A stretch of DNA of 64,000 bases from Marinococcus halotolerans DSM 16375. Its GTDB lineage: Bacteria > Bacillota > Bacilli > Bacillales > Marinococcaceae. The stretch is taken from assembly GCF_000420725.1 (NCBI RefSeq), contig NZ_ATVM01000013.1, positions 1 to 64,000 of the forward strand, in the 5' to 3' direction. Within the stretch, counting starts at the first letter, position 1. The number at the start of each line of letters is the position of its first letter. The notes below the pieces were generated by a model. It was not told where the DNA came from. It searched no databases and saw only the letters and a program-made list of their open reading frames with translations. Made by a program: the position numbers and the translations under genes. Below, one piece after another: positions 8,255 to 16,252 of this stretch.

Positions 8255-8572
8255 TTAGACAAAATGAATAATAATCTGCCGGATTTCTTTTTGAAATTCT
8301 TCAGGAATCCGCTTTTCATACCTTGTCGAAATTACGCAGTGATCATGCCGTTGAATTTCTGTAATTGGATATTGAAACATTAGCTGCTCATTTTCATCTT
8401 TTACATAAAAAATCATGCGCGCTCTTTTCTTCACACCGTTGGCATATCGTCCTTTACCCTGCCACTGTGGAAATTGAAACCCGAAGGTATATGTTCCGTC
8501 TTTTTTCTCCCCTGAAGCCTGCTCATCTAACGGAATACGGATATTTACTATTCGTCCAGGAAGAACTAACAC
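8255..8572 (-). CDS. Hypothetical protein, 105 residues
   Basis: A small, soluble, mainly beta-strand-like protein starting MLVLPGRIVNIRIPLDEQ. The GTG at 8572 is chosen because AAGGAG lies nine bases upstream; earlier in-frame starts overlap or precede that site. The middle has TFGFQFPQWQGKGRY, followed by a strand-rich stretch and a helical C-terminus (PEEFQKEIRQIIIHFV). I do not recognise the family. It sits 51 bases upstream of the acidic repeat gene on the same strand with no terminator between, so the two may be co-transcribed. Confidence 0.55.
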   Translation of the reverse strand: MLVLPGRIVNIRIPLDEQASGEKKDGTYTFGFQFPQWQGKGRYANGVKKRARMIFYVKDENEQLMFQYPITEIQRHDHCVISTRYEKRIPEEFQKEIRQIIIHFV

Positions 8573-8739
8573 GATTAACATCTCCTTACAGATGAATGTT
8601 TTTTCACCGTGACGGATTTTCCCTTTTATTTTTATCTTAATTATACCATTACCTTTCCAAAAGACTTTCAACCTTCTACTAACGACTCAATTTTACCTCT
8701 CAGCATCTATCAGAAAATCATCCGGTCCTGGTCACATAA

Positions 8740-8766
8740 TAAAGCCTCCTGAAGGTTTCAGGAGGC
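8740..8766 (-). terminator. Terminator downstream of the esterase gene
   Basis: GCCTCCTGAA and TTCAGGAGGC form a perfect ten-pair stem. On the minus strand it is followed by TTTATT. Confidence 0.8.
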
Positions 8767-8815
8767 TCCGTGCTATAATCCGGCTGGCATGCCGGGGTTC
8801 ATTATTGTAGAGCTG

Positions 8816-9757
8816 TTACAGGTTTCTCTTTAAAGCATCTATATATCCTCTGACCGCCCGCTGGCTGACTTCTGCCTGCGGGGCAATGCCTTCAAAGCCG
8901 TGAAAGCAACCCGGGTACAGGTGGAACTCTGCCTGCACTCCGGCCTGGCTTAATCGCAAAATATATTCTATCGTTTCATCGCGAAACGGATCCGCGCTTC
9001 CTACCATCGTATAGGCGGGGGGAAGATCGGAAAGATCCTCTGCGAGGGCTGGAGAAGCGTAAGCGGAAATGTCTTCATTATGATCACCGAGATAGGCTTT
9101 CCACGCTGCCTGGTTGGAGTAATAGTTCCACACCCTTGTGTCCGTGATTTCCCGGCTTGAAACAGTAACATTTCTATAATCCAGCATTGGGCAGAGCGGC
9201 ATTTGAAAAGCTATCGCCGGTCCGCTCCGGTCTCTTGCCATCAAGGAGACAGCTGCTGTCAGCCCCCCACCGGCGCTGTGGCCGGCTACTCCAATGCGTT
9301 CTGCATCTATCCCAAGTTCACCGGCGTGTCCGGCCGCCCATTTAAGACCAGCATAGCAGTCCTCCACCCCGGCCGGAAACGGATGCTCCGGGGCGAGCCG
9401 GTAGGCCACAGAAATCACCACACACCCTGCTTCGAGCACAAACCTTTCGCACAACTCATCATTCATTTCCGGCGTGCCGCTCAAATATCCGCCTCCATGG
9501 ATCCAATACAAGCCTGGAGAAATTGTTTTTACCGGCATCCCCGGCTCATATATACGAACCCGTATATTTTGTCCTTCCTCATGGCCGGGAATGTGTTTGT
9601 CTGTGATCCTTACTTTACTGCGGCTGATGGGCGCCTCTCCCTCAAATGCCTGCTTCGTTAATACACGGCTGTTTCTGATTTCTTCCCGGGTGGAAAACTT
9701 CATTTCCGGCAGCCCATCCAGTACTGTGTGCAATTCATTCTGAATTTTTTCTTTCAT
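8816..9757 (-). CDS. Alpha/beta hydrolase, hormone-sensitive-lipase-type esterase
   Basis: A 313-residue carboxylesterase of the HSL (family IV) group. The oxyanion-hole motif WIHGGGYLSGT lies near residue 83. The nucleophile Ser is in AGHSAGGGL near 158, the acid Asp in GSADPFRDE near 256, and the catalytic His in PGCFHGFEG near 285. GGAGA precedes the ATG at 9757. No signal peptide, so it is probably cytoplasmic and acts on short-chain esters. A cre-like box 57 bases upstream of the start suggests carbon catabolite control. Confidence 0.9.
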   Translation of the reverse strand: MKEKIQNELHTVLDGLPEMKFSTREEIRNSRVLTKQAFEGEAPISRSKVRITDKHIPGHEEGQNIRVRIYEPGMPVKTISPGLYWIHGGGYLSGTPEMNDELCERFVLEAGCVVISVAYRLAPEHPFPAGVEDCYAGLKWAAGHAGELGIDAERIGVAGHSAGGGLTAAVSLMARDRSGPAIAFQMPLCPMLDYRNVTVSSREITDTRVWNYYSNQAAWKAYLGDHNEDISAYASPALAEDLSDLPPAYTMVGSADPFRDETIEYILRLSQAGVQAEFHLYPGCFHGFEGIAPQAEVSQRAVRGYIDALKRNL

Positions 9758-9813
9758 TTCCGGCTCTCCTGCTTTCTGCTGGTGACATAAACTGTATTAC
9801 AATAAGCATTAAT

Positions 9814-9827
9814 TGTATACGCTTTCA
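9814..9827. promoter_or_regulatory. cre-like box upstream of the esterase gene
   Basis: TGTATACGCTTTCA differs at one position from the Bacillus CcpA consensus TGWAANCGNTNWCA. It lies 57 bases before the esterase start. Confidence 0.55.
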
Positions 9828-9968
9828 AAATTTCCCAAAAGGCTTGGCATTGCTGATATTTTTATTATAAGGGCTGCTGTATTTATCTACAATTAATAAA
9901 TGAAAAACAGAAAAGCTTTTTCAAGGTATACTTTTCAGCCAAAACAGGCCTCTCACATTGCGCCTCTG

Positions 9969-10367
9969 TTAATCAGAAGACAGATTCAGCTGCCAGGAAA
10001 CATTAAATCTATCCTGGATCCAGGCGAAGCGTTTACTGAATCCGTAATCTTTTAAAGCCATCAGCTTTTTACCACCCTCGGAAAGATGATTGTACAAGTA
10101 CTCAATTTCCTGATCCGATTCACAGTTAACAAAAAGTGAAAAGGAAGGCGTGAACGTAAAATCGTGCTTCACGTTACTGTCCATGCATATGAATTCCTGG
10201 CCCTGCAGCGAAAGCACGGCCTGCATAACATTCCCTTCTTTACCGGATTCATGCGGCCCATACCGGCTTAAGCTTACTATTTTTGCTTCATCAAGCAGGC
10301 TCACATAATAATTAAGTGCTTCTTCTGCATCCCCCTGAAACATAAGAAAAGGTTTAATTGCCGCCAT
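9969..10367 (-). CDS. VOC-superfamily protein, PhnB-like
   Basis: A 132-residue protein of the PhnB/3-demethylubiquinone-methyltransferase-like branch of the vicinal oxygen chelate superfamily. Motifs include KPFLMFQGDAEEALNYYVSL at the N-terminus, the central SFSLFVNCESDQEIEYLYN, and the end GFSKRFAWIQDRFNVSWQL. AAAGGAG precedes the ATG at 10367. Such proteins are small metal-binding or metal-less beta-alpha-beta proteins of mostly unknown role. A single gene with no clear functional neighbour. Confidence 0.85.
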   Translation of the reverse strand: MAAIKPFLMFQGDAEEALNYYVSLLDEAKIVSLSRYGPHESGKEGNVMQAVLSLQGQEFICMDSNVKHDFTFTPSFSLFVNCESDQEIEYLYNHLSEGGKKLMALKDYGFSKRFAWIQDRFNVSWQLNLSSD

Positions 10368-10565
10368 TGGTACCCGCTCCTTTTATTTTAACTCTTTTTG
10401 TTTATGTTCCCTGGATAAGAATCTTTGAAGCAGGACTCCAGGCTTAGTTTTTCGCCGCCTGCCAACCAAATGATTTTATCTTTGTAAAAATTATATATAT
10501 GGCCCTATCCTCCTTTTATGCCTGCTGCCTTACACTAAAAGAAAATTCAGTAGAACGGATGATGG

Positions 10566-10832
10566 ATGATGGCCGTGAATACAAAGATGAGTCTGCCGTG
10601 GCTGATAGCGGCAGCAACGGTGGAATTTCCGGCCCTGCTGCTTTCGGCCGGCTGCTTCTTTGCTCTTGCAGGAATGCTCCATATTCCTGTCTACATTTCT
10701 TTTGTCAGCGTGTTTATCATTCATTATTTTTACTATGAACAGGTATTTTATAAAAGATGGCGGAAGGTGCTTCTCGTTATATTAAATACTTCGGGCGTAA
10801 CTGCTCTGCTTTTTCTTTTGGGATCAATTTAA
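10566..10832 (+). CDS. Small membrane protein, function unknown
   Basis: An 88-residue hydrophobic protein with probable membrane segments at about 10-32, 38-56 and 68-86, and a short basic loop FYKRWRKV between the last two. A strong terminator follows 13 bases after the stop, supporting a real transcript. The ribosome site is weak: only GGATGATGG before tandem ATGs at 10566 and 10569, and ATG at 10587 is also possible. No family was recognised. Confidence 0.5.
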   Translation: MMAVNTKMSLPWLIAAATVEFPALLLSAGCFFALAGMLHIPVYISFVSVFIIHYFYYEQVFYKRWRKVLLVILNTSGVTALLFLLGSI

Positions 10833-10844
10833 ATATAATTTTTT

Positions 10845-10878
10845 CAGCAGCGTTCGTCCTGGCGCTGCTGTTTTTTTT
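10845..10878 (+). terminator. Terminator after the 88-residue membrane protein gene
   Basis: CAGCAGCG and CGCTGCTG form a perfect eight-pair stem followed by eight T. Confidence 0.85.
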
Positions 10879-11059
10879 GATTGTTATTTTTAAATGTAAA
10901 TGGGTAAATAACATTCATGCTTTAGTTTATTCAGCTGTTTTTTGAGGAAGAAGAGGATTATTGATATTTTTCATATGGATTTATTGTGATTTATTTGTTT
11001 TCTGCATTCCTTAATTTTCACAGCCATCATGAAAAGACAAAATAAAAAGGGGGATATCA

Positions 11060-12619
11060 ATGAGTGAACAGAATAATGATCAGCAGTCAAAATTAAAGCT
11101 GATTGATTACCGGATTTTTGTTCCGGCACTTTTAATCATCATTGCAATCTGTATACCGCTTGCTTTGTACGAAACACGAAGCATGGAAGTTTTAAATGGG
11201 ATTTTCGATTCCCTTGTGGAAGTATTTACATGGGGCTACCTTTGGTACGGTTTAATACTTCTTGCTGCCGGCCTTTATTTCTCTTTTTCCAAATATGGAA
11301 AAGTTGTATTGGGGGATCCGTTGGAAAAACCGCGTTTTTCACTATTCGAATACGCGTCGATTCTAATTGCTATGGGGCTCGGCTCCACTATTATGCGTAC
11401 CGGAATGGTGCAGTGGACCTCCGTAGCAAGCGACCCGCCAACCGGTGTAGAAGCCGGTTCCACACAGGCCCTGATGTGGGGGAACTCCTACAGCATGTTT
11501 CTCTGGAGCTTTCAGACATTTGCTATTTTCGTTATGGCGGCGCCAGCGATGGCCTACATTCTTCATGTGCGTAAACGCCCGTTAATGCGTATTTCTGAAG
11601 CATGCCGCGTGCTTTTTGGTGACCGGTTTACCGATGGCCTTGGCGGTAAATTTTTAGATGTTATTTTTCTGATCAGTATTCTTGCAGGCGCTGCAGTGAC
11701 GCTCGGGCTTGGCTCCCCGATCATTACCAACAACCTCGCAGAGCTGCTGGGAATCGAAATAAGCTTTGGCCTTACACTGATCGTAACACTCATCTGGGTG
11801 TTCATGTTTTCTCTAAGCGCCTATCTTGGGATCGAAAAGGGCATCAAACGCCTTAGTACGTTTAACATGTACCTGGCGGGAATATTCGCTCTGTTTATTA
11901 TGGTGGCCGGCCCGGGGATATTTATTTTGGATTATTTCACCGGCAGCCTCGGCTTTCTTATGACTAACTATATTAACATTTCCTTTTATACTGAAGCCCT
12001 TTCTTCCGGAGAAGCCAGTTATATAAAAAGCAATACCGTGTTCTGGTTCGCTTATAACGCTACCTGGGCGATGCTGCACAGCGTATTTGCCGCGAAAATC
12101 TCCCAGGGACGCACCATTAAAGAAATGATCATGACGTACTTAGCCGCTCCAACGATTATCTCCTGGATAGCTACAGGAGTTCTCGGCGGACTGGGTGTAG
12201 ACAGATTTTTAAATGGCAACCTCGATGTGCTCAGCATCGTGGAAAATCAGGGTAATATGGCAGCTATACCGGCAATTTTAACTACACTGCCACTCTCTGG
12301 TCTTGCTCTGATCATATTTATGGTTGTCGCATTGATTTTCTTAACTACGACCCTTGATTCTACGACGTATACTATTTCAGCGTATGCAAGCACCGAAGAT
12401 ATGAGTAAAAATGAGCCTTCTAAATTTCTTCGCATTTTGGTCGCTGCCATCATCACCACCCTCGCTTTAATCTTAATGAGAATTGGAGGCCTTCCTCCGC
12501 TTGAAGTACTTTCAGGGCTGATGGGGCTGCCAATCATTGTCATACAGTTTTTGACAATTGCAGCAGCAAAGAAAATGATAGATCAGGACAAAGCATGGAT
12601 CCACAACGTAAGAGAATAA
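11060..12619 (+). CDS. BCCT-family transporter with diverged substrate site
   Basis: A 519-residue, twelve-segment carrier of the betaine/choline/carnitine family. The family core is clear (FSKYGKVVLGD near residue 76, AAKISQGRTIKEM near 345, TTTLDSTTYTISAYAS near 432). Both ligand segments depart from the norm. The TM8 aromatic box, usually a Trp-rich stretch ending WSPFVG, reads VFWFAYNATWAMLHS at 327-341. The glycine-rich stretch near 104-115 reads AMGLGSTIMRTG, and the usual GVAEP motif after it is missing. Substrate is therefore probably not glycine betaine. AAGGGGG precedes the ATG at 11060. It is followed by a terminator and then an amidase-family gene, which may act on the imported compound (inference). 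Confidence 0.88.
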   Translation: MSEQNNDQQSKLKLIDYRIFVPALLIIIAICIPLALYETRSMEVLNGIFDSLVEVFTWGYLWYGLILLAAGLYFSFSKYGKVVLGDPLEKPRFSLFEYASILIAMGLGSTIMRTGMVQWTSVASDPPTGVEAGSTQALMWGNSYSMFLWSFQTFAIFVMAAPAMAYILHVRKRPLMRISEACRVLFGDRFTDGLGGKFLDVIFLISILAGAAVTLGLGSPIITNNLAELLGIEISFGLTLIVTLIWVFMFSLSAYLGIEKGIKRLSTFNMYLAGIFALFIMVAGPGIFILDYFTGSLGFLMTNYINISFYTEALSSGEASYIKSNTVFWFAYNATWAMLHSVFAAKISQGRTIKEMIMTYLAAPTIISWIATGVLGGLGVDRFLNGNLDVLSIVENQGNMAAIPAILTTLPLSGLALIIFMVVALIFLTTTLDSTTYTISAYASTEDMSKNEPSKFLRILVAAIITTLALILMRIGGLPPLEVLSGLMGLPIIVIQFLTIAAAKKMIDQDKAWIHNVRE

Positions 12620-12629
12620 GAAAATTTTT

Positions 12630-12664
12630 GCCGGGTATCCCCATAAAGGATACCCGGCCTTTTG
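12630..12664 (+). terminator. Terminator after the atypical BCCT gene
   Basis: CCGGGTATCC and GGATACCCGG form a perfect ten-pair stem followed by CCTTTT. Confidence 0.85.
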
Positions 12665-12713
12665 CATTACGATGAAAAGCAGCTGCTGGGCTAATTCCCT
12701 CTTCCGTGTTAAA

Positions 12714-12729
12714 GTTAGAATATTCTAAC
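12714..12729. promoter_or_regulatory. 16-bp perfect palindrome before the amidase gene
   Basis: GTTAGAATATTCTAAC is perfectly symmetric and ends 16 bases before the amidase start, overlapping the expected promoter or leader. It looks like an operator for a dimeric repressor. No regulator gene is adjacent. Confidence 0.45.
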
Positions 12730-12745
12730 ACAGGGAGTGAATAGT

Positions 12746-14039
12746 ATGGATGCCAAGCAAACCGTATACGTTAATACCTTTACAGATGGCATGCTCGATC
12801 CGGCTCTTGAAATGGAATATAAAGTTAAAGACGGCGGCCGCATTGTTGCCAACACCACCCCCGGGTGCTGGGGGCCGATGATCACCCCTGCCCTTCGCGG
12901 CGGCCATGAGGTGACAAAGCCGGTGTATGTCGAAGGTGCAGAAGTCGGCGATGCTGTTGCTATCCGGATCAAATCTATTGAAATTACCTCTCAAGCCACA
13001 GCCTCCGGTAATGATAAAGCGGTAGACGGCCGTTTTGTCGGTGATCCATTCGTTGCTGTAAAATGTCCCGGCTGCGGGCAAATGCATCCAAAAACGGTGA
13101 TTAAAGGTATTGGCCAGGAAGCGGTCCGGTGTGCCAACTGCGGTGAGGATATCACTCCGTTTGTATTTACAAACGCATACACGATGGCTTTTAACGATAA
13201 TAAATCGATCGGGCTCACCCTTTCACAGGAAGCAGCTGAAAAAATTGCCCACGACGGAAAAAATTACATGAACACCCCCGAAAATTCGATTCAAAACCCG
13301 GTAGTAACCTTTGCTCCTCATGACATTATCGGTGCAGCAGCCAGAACCAGGCCTTTTTTAGGGCAGCTTGGAACTACTCCATCACGCGCTCTGCCTGATT
13401 CCCATAACGCCGGAGACTTCGGGCAGGCATTAATTGACGCCCCCCACGAGTACGCTATTACTAAACCACAACTGGAAGAACGCACAGACGGCCACCTTGA
13501 TATCAGTCGTGTCCGGGCCGGAGCTGTGTTAGTTTGTCCGGTTAAAGTCCCCGGGGGGCGGCATCTACCTTGGTGATATGCATGCCATGCAGGGTGACGG
13601 CGAAATTGCCGGCCATACCACCGATGTTTCCGGGATTGTGCACCTCCAGGCCAATGTTTTAAAAGACGTCAAATTAGATGGCCCGGTACTGCTCCCTGTG
13701 ATTGAGGATCTGCCCTATACGGCAAAGCCCTTTAGCGAGCAGGAGAAAAAAGAAGCACTCGAACTTGCCCGGCAGTGGGGTGTTAATGAGCTCGAAGAAG
13801 CTTATCCGGTATCTTTTATCGGCAGCGGGGCGAGTCTGAATGAAGCAACAGAAAACGGAATGCAGCGGGCAGCCAAAGCACTGGGTGTCACTGTACCGGA
13901 AATTATGAACAGGGCAACCATTACTGGCTCTATTGAGATTGGAAGACACCCCGGTGTAGTTACTGTTACTTTTTTAGCACCGGAACCTCTTCTTGAAACA
14001 GCCGGACTCCTTCATACGGTGAAAGATAATTACCAGTAA
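12746..14039 (+). pseudogene. Acetamidase/formamidase-family protein, interrupted by a frameshift
   Basis: The reading frame from ATG at 12746 (eight bases after GGGAG) covers 276 codons and stops at 13576. The rest of the protein continues in another frame through 14039. Removing one base from the six-G run at 13553-13558 restores VPGGGIYLGDMHAMQGDGEI, the conserved acetamidase/formamidase motif, and gives about 430 residues, a normal family length. Residues 107-132 hold an extra CPGC...CANC Cys4 segment, like a zinc ribbon, that is absent from the second family member in this window. The break could be a genuine mutation, phase variation at the G run, or a base-call error. Amidases of this family release ammonia from short amides. 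Confidence 0.8.
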
Positions 14040-14076
14040 CATTATACTTTTCTGCTAAATAGTCACGGTCATTAAA

Positions 14077-14104
14077 AACCCGGCTGCCATCCAGCCGGGT
14101 TTCC
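14077..14104 (+). terminator. Terminator after the amidase gene
   Basis: AACCCGGCTG and CAGCCGGGTT form a perfect ten-pair stem with flanking A and T runs, so it may work in both directions. Confidence 0.8.
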
Positions 14105-14151
14105 TTTGTTATAGACCAGCTGCACTGGCAAACTGAATGTGGGAAAGTATT

Positions 14152-15039
14152 TTAAATGTGTTCATTTCTGACAACGAGAACGTCGCATTCCGCTCTACGG
14201 ACGATGCTTTCCCCGACGCTTCCGAGAAGCAGCCGTTCGGCACTGCTGACTCCGGAAGCCCCCGAGACGATTAAGTCTGCCTCATATTTTTCCGCAGCAT
14301 CCTTTGGAATTACCATTTTCGGTGAGCCGTACTCCAAAGCAAAAGAAACATTGGGAACGTTGCTTTTTAACGCAAGCTCCCGGTATATTTCAAGCAGATT
14401 TCTCCCGTTTTTCTTAAATATTTCAATGACGTTACCTCTTGTTTTCTCTACTGATGAAACGAGCGGTGTATGAATAACATGGGTGACCACGGCCTTCGCT
14501 TCTTCTTCTTCTGCCATTGCCAGGCCGGCACGAAAGGCGTTGGCAGACATTTCTGAGTCATCTACTGCGATCAGAATGTTATTATATTTTTTGATCCCCC
14601 GTTTATTTCTAACCACCCAGACGTCACACTCTGCATTTCGTACGATACCTGCGGAAACGCTTCCAACAATGAATCTTTCAAATGTACCTATACCTGAAGC
14701 TCCGCAAAGAATCAAGTCCGCTTTAAACCGTTTTGCAGTGTCCTTTGGGATAGTAGTTCTCGGAGAGCCGTTTTCCAAAAACACGGTTACATCCGTCAGC
14801 CCTGCGTTTTCGGCTTCTTCTCTGCAGGCAGCAATAATTTCTTCCCCTTTTTCCTTTGAGGCCTGTAATAAATCCGTAGTATGAAGCCGGGCCTGGCTAT
14901 AATGGTTGTAGTCGATAATGTAGCAGATTCCCAATGAACAATCATACGCTTTGGCGAGCGCAATTCCTTTTTTCAATGCAAATTCAGCTTCTACAGAGCC
15001 ATCTGTTGCTACTAAAATACGGTTGTACCTTTTTTCCAT
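14152..15039 (-). CDS. Tandem universal stress protein (two UspA domains)
   Basis: A 295-residue protein made of two UspA domains, about residues 1-147 and 150-295. Each ends with the nucleotide-binding signature: GASGIGTFERFIVGSVSAG in the first and GASGVSSAERLLLGSVGES in the second, matching G-x2-G-x9-G-(S/T). Both halves start with a beta strand followed by ATDGS or AVDDS. Such proteins bind ATP and help survival under stress. AGGGGGCA precedes the ATG at 15039. It is divergent from a paralogue at 15300 that is also a two-domain Usp. Confidence 0.92.
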   Translation of the reverse strand: MEKRYNRILVATDGSVEAEFALKKGIALAKAYDCSLGICYIIDYNHYSQARLHTTDLLQASKEKGEEIIAACREEAENAGLTDVTVFLENGSPRTTIPKDTAKRFKADLILCGASGIGTFERFIVGSVSAGIVRNAECDVWVVRNKRGIKKYNNILIAVDDSEMSANAFRAGLAMAEEEEAKAVVTHVIHTPLVSSVEKTRGNVIEIFKKNGRNLLEIYRELALKSNVPNVSFALEYGSPKMVIPKDAAEKYEADLIVSGASGVSSAERLLLGSVGESIVRRAECDVLVVRNEHI

Positions 15040-15299
15040 TTTGCCTGCCCCCTATCCATCATCGTCAACGCCGGATGCTGCCCTGAATGAATTTTACTTT
15101 CGCCAGCCCGGCTGTCTTAGTTCTATCTCTATTATAGCACTATCTTCAGTTTTACTATTGTACTTTTTTTGCCAAATTATACAGTGGAGTTCTTCGCTTA
15201 TATGTTTCATAATGGAGATAGATAGAGAGATATTTCACTTTTGTTTCAGGTCATTTCGTGCTCGAAAATCTACTTCTGTAAAGAAAGCGGGGCGTTATC

Positions 15300-16190
15300 A
15301 TGATCAAACACTATCAGAATATTCTCACAGCTGTGGACAGTTCGGATGAATCTATGCAGGCATTCCGCCGCAGTCTCTCACTGGCCAGGAAACACCAAAG
15401 CCAGCTGACGGTCGCCCATGTTGTGGAGTACAGAACATTGAACCGCCTGATTCAATATATACCGACTATTATGGAAACGGCGGGAGAACAGGGAAAAGTA
15501 TTGTTAAACATGTACAAAGCAGAGGCTGAAGGAGCTGGCGTGAATATCCAGACAATAATGGAAACCGGCGTACCAAAAACCATTATTACTAAAGATCTCG
15601 CTCCAGATTATGAGACCGATTTGATTATTACCGGCGCCTCCGGGGCTGGAACAGTCGGACGCTTCATTATGGGAAGTGTTTCCACCGGCATCGTGCGCAA
15701 TGCCAAATGCGATGTCCTCGTCGTCCGGAAAAAGGATTCAGACAGTGACTATAAGAGGATCATCATTGCCATCGACGGCTCGAAAGAAGCAGCCCATGCC
15801 TTTGAAAAAGGAATTGCGCTCGCAATGGAAGAAAATGCAGCTGTGCTGATCACGCATGTAATTGATTCAGTGGTACTCACCTCTATGGAGCAGCATGACA
15901 CCGGGCTGTTTATCGAAATGGAAAGCTACTCTGAAAAAATGCTTGAAGAATACCGGGAAAAAGCCGTGAATGCCGGCCTCGAGCACGTAGAAGCAGAGCT
16001 TCACCACGGAGCTCCTAAGGTCGTTATTGCGGAGGATTTAGCTAAAAAGTATAAAGCCGATCTGATTGTCGTTGGCGCCTCCGGCCTGAATACGACAGAG
16101 CGGTTTTTCCTCGGCAGCGTTTCGGAGGGTATCGTACACCGGGCTGATTGTGACGTTTTACTGGCCCGCCTGCCGGAAGGAGAACAATAA
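15300..16190 (+). CDS. Tandem universal stress protein (two UspA domains)
   Basis: A 296-residue paralogue of the divergent gene at 14152-15039. Domain one (about 1-145) has TAVDSSDES at the start and GASGAGTVGRFIMGSVSTG; domain two (about 150-296) has AIDGSKEAA and GASGLNTTERFFLGSVSEG. Both nucleotide-binding loops are intact. The ribosome site before the ATG at 15300 is weak (GCGGGGCG). The gene ends in a strong hairpin shared with the convergent polyol operon. The role is general stress tolerance; ligands and triggers are unknown. Confidence 0.92.
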   Translation: MIKHYQNILTAVDSSDESMQAFRRSLSLARKHQSQLTVAHVVEYRTLNRLIQYIPTIMETAGEQGKVLLNMYKAEAEGAGVNIQTIMETGVPKTIITKDLAPDYETDLIITGASGAGTVGRFIMGSVSTGIVRNAKCDVLVVRKKDSDSDYKRIIIAIDGSKEAAHAFEKGIALAMEENAAVLITHVIDSVVLTSMEQHDTGLFIEMESYSEKMLEEYREKAVNAGLEHVEAELHHGAPKVVIAEDLAKKYKADLIVVGASGLNTTERFFLGSVSEGIVHRADCDVLLARLPEGEQ

Positions 16191-16196
16191 AATTAT

Positions 16197-16244
16197 AAAA
16201 GCGGGGCCTTTCTCCCTTCACCCGGGAAACGGCCTCGCTTTTAT
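16197..16244. terminator. Bidirectional terminator between Usp and the polyol operon
   Basis: AAAAGCGGGGCC pairs with GGCCTCGCTTTT around a 22-base interior. It ends both the Usp gene and the operon entering from the right. Confidence 0.8.
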
Positions 16245-16252
16245 TTAATTTA

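Noticed and set aside
15241-15262. Shared word TTTCAGGTCATT at about 15245 and 36752, checked as a sigma-B promoter
   Set aside because: No GGGTAT-like -10 element at the right distance in either place, and only two copies were seen.
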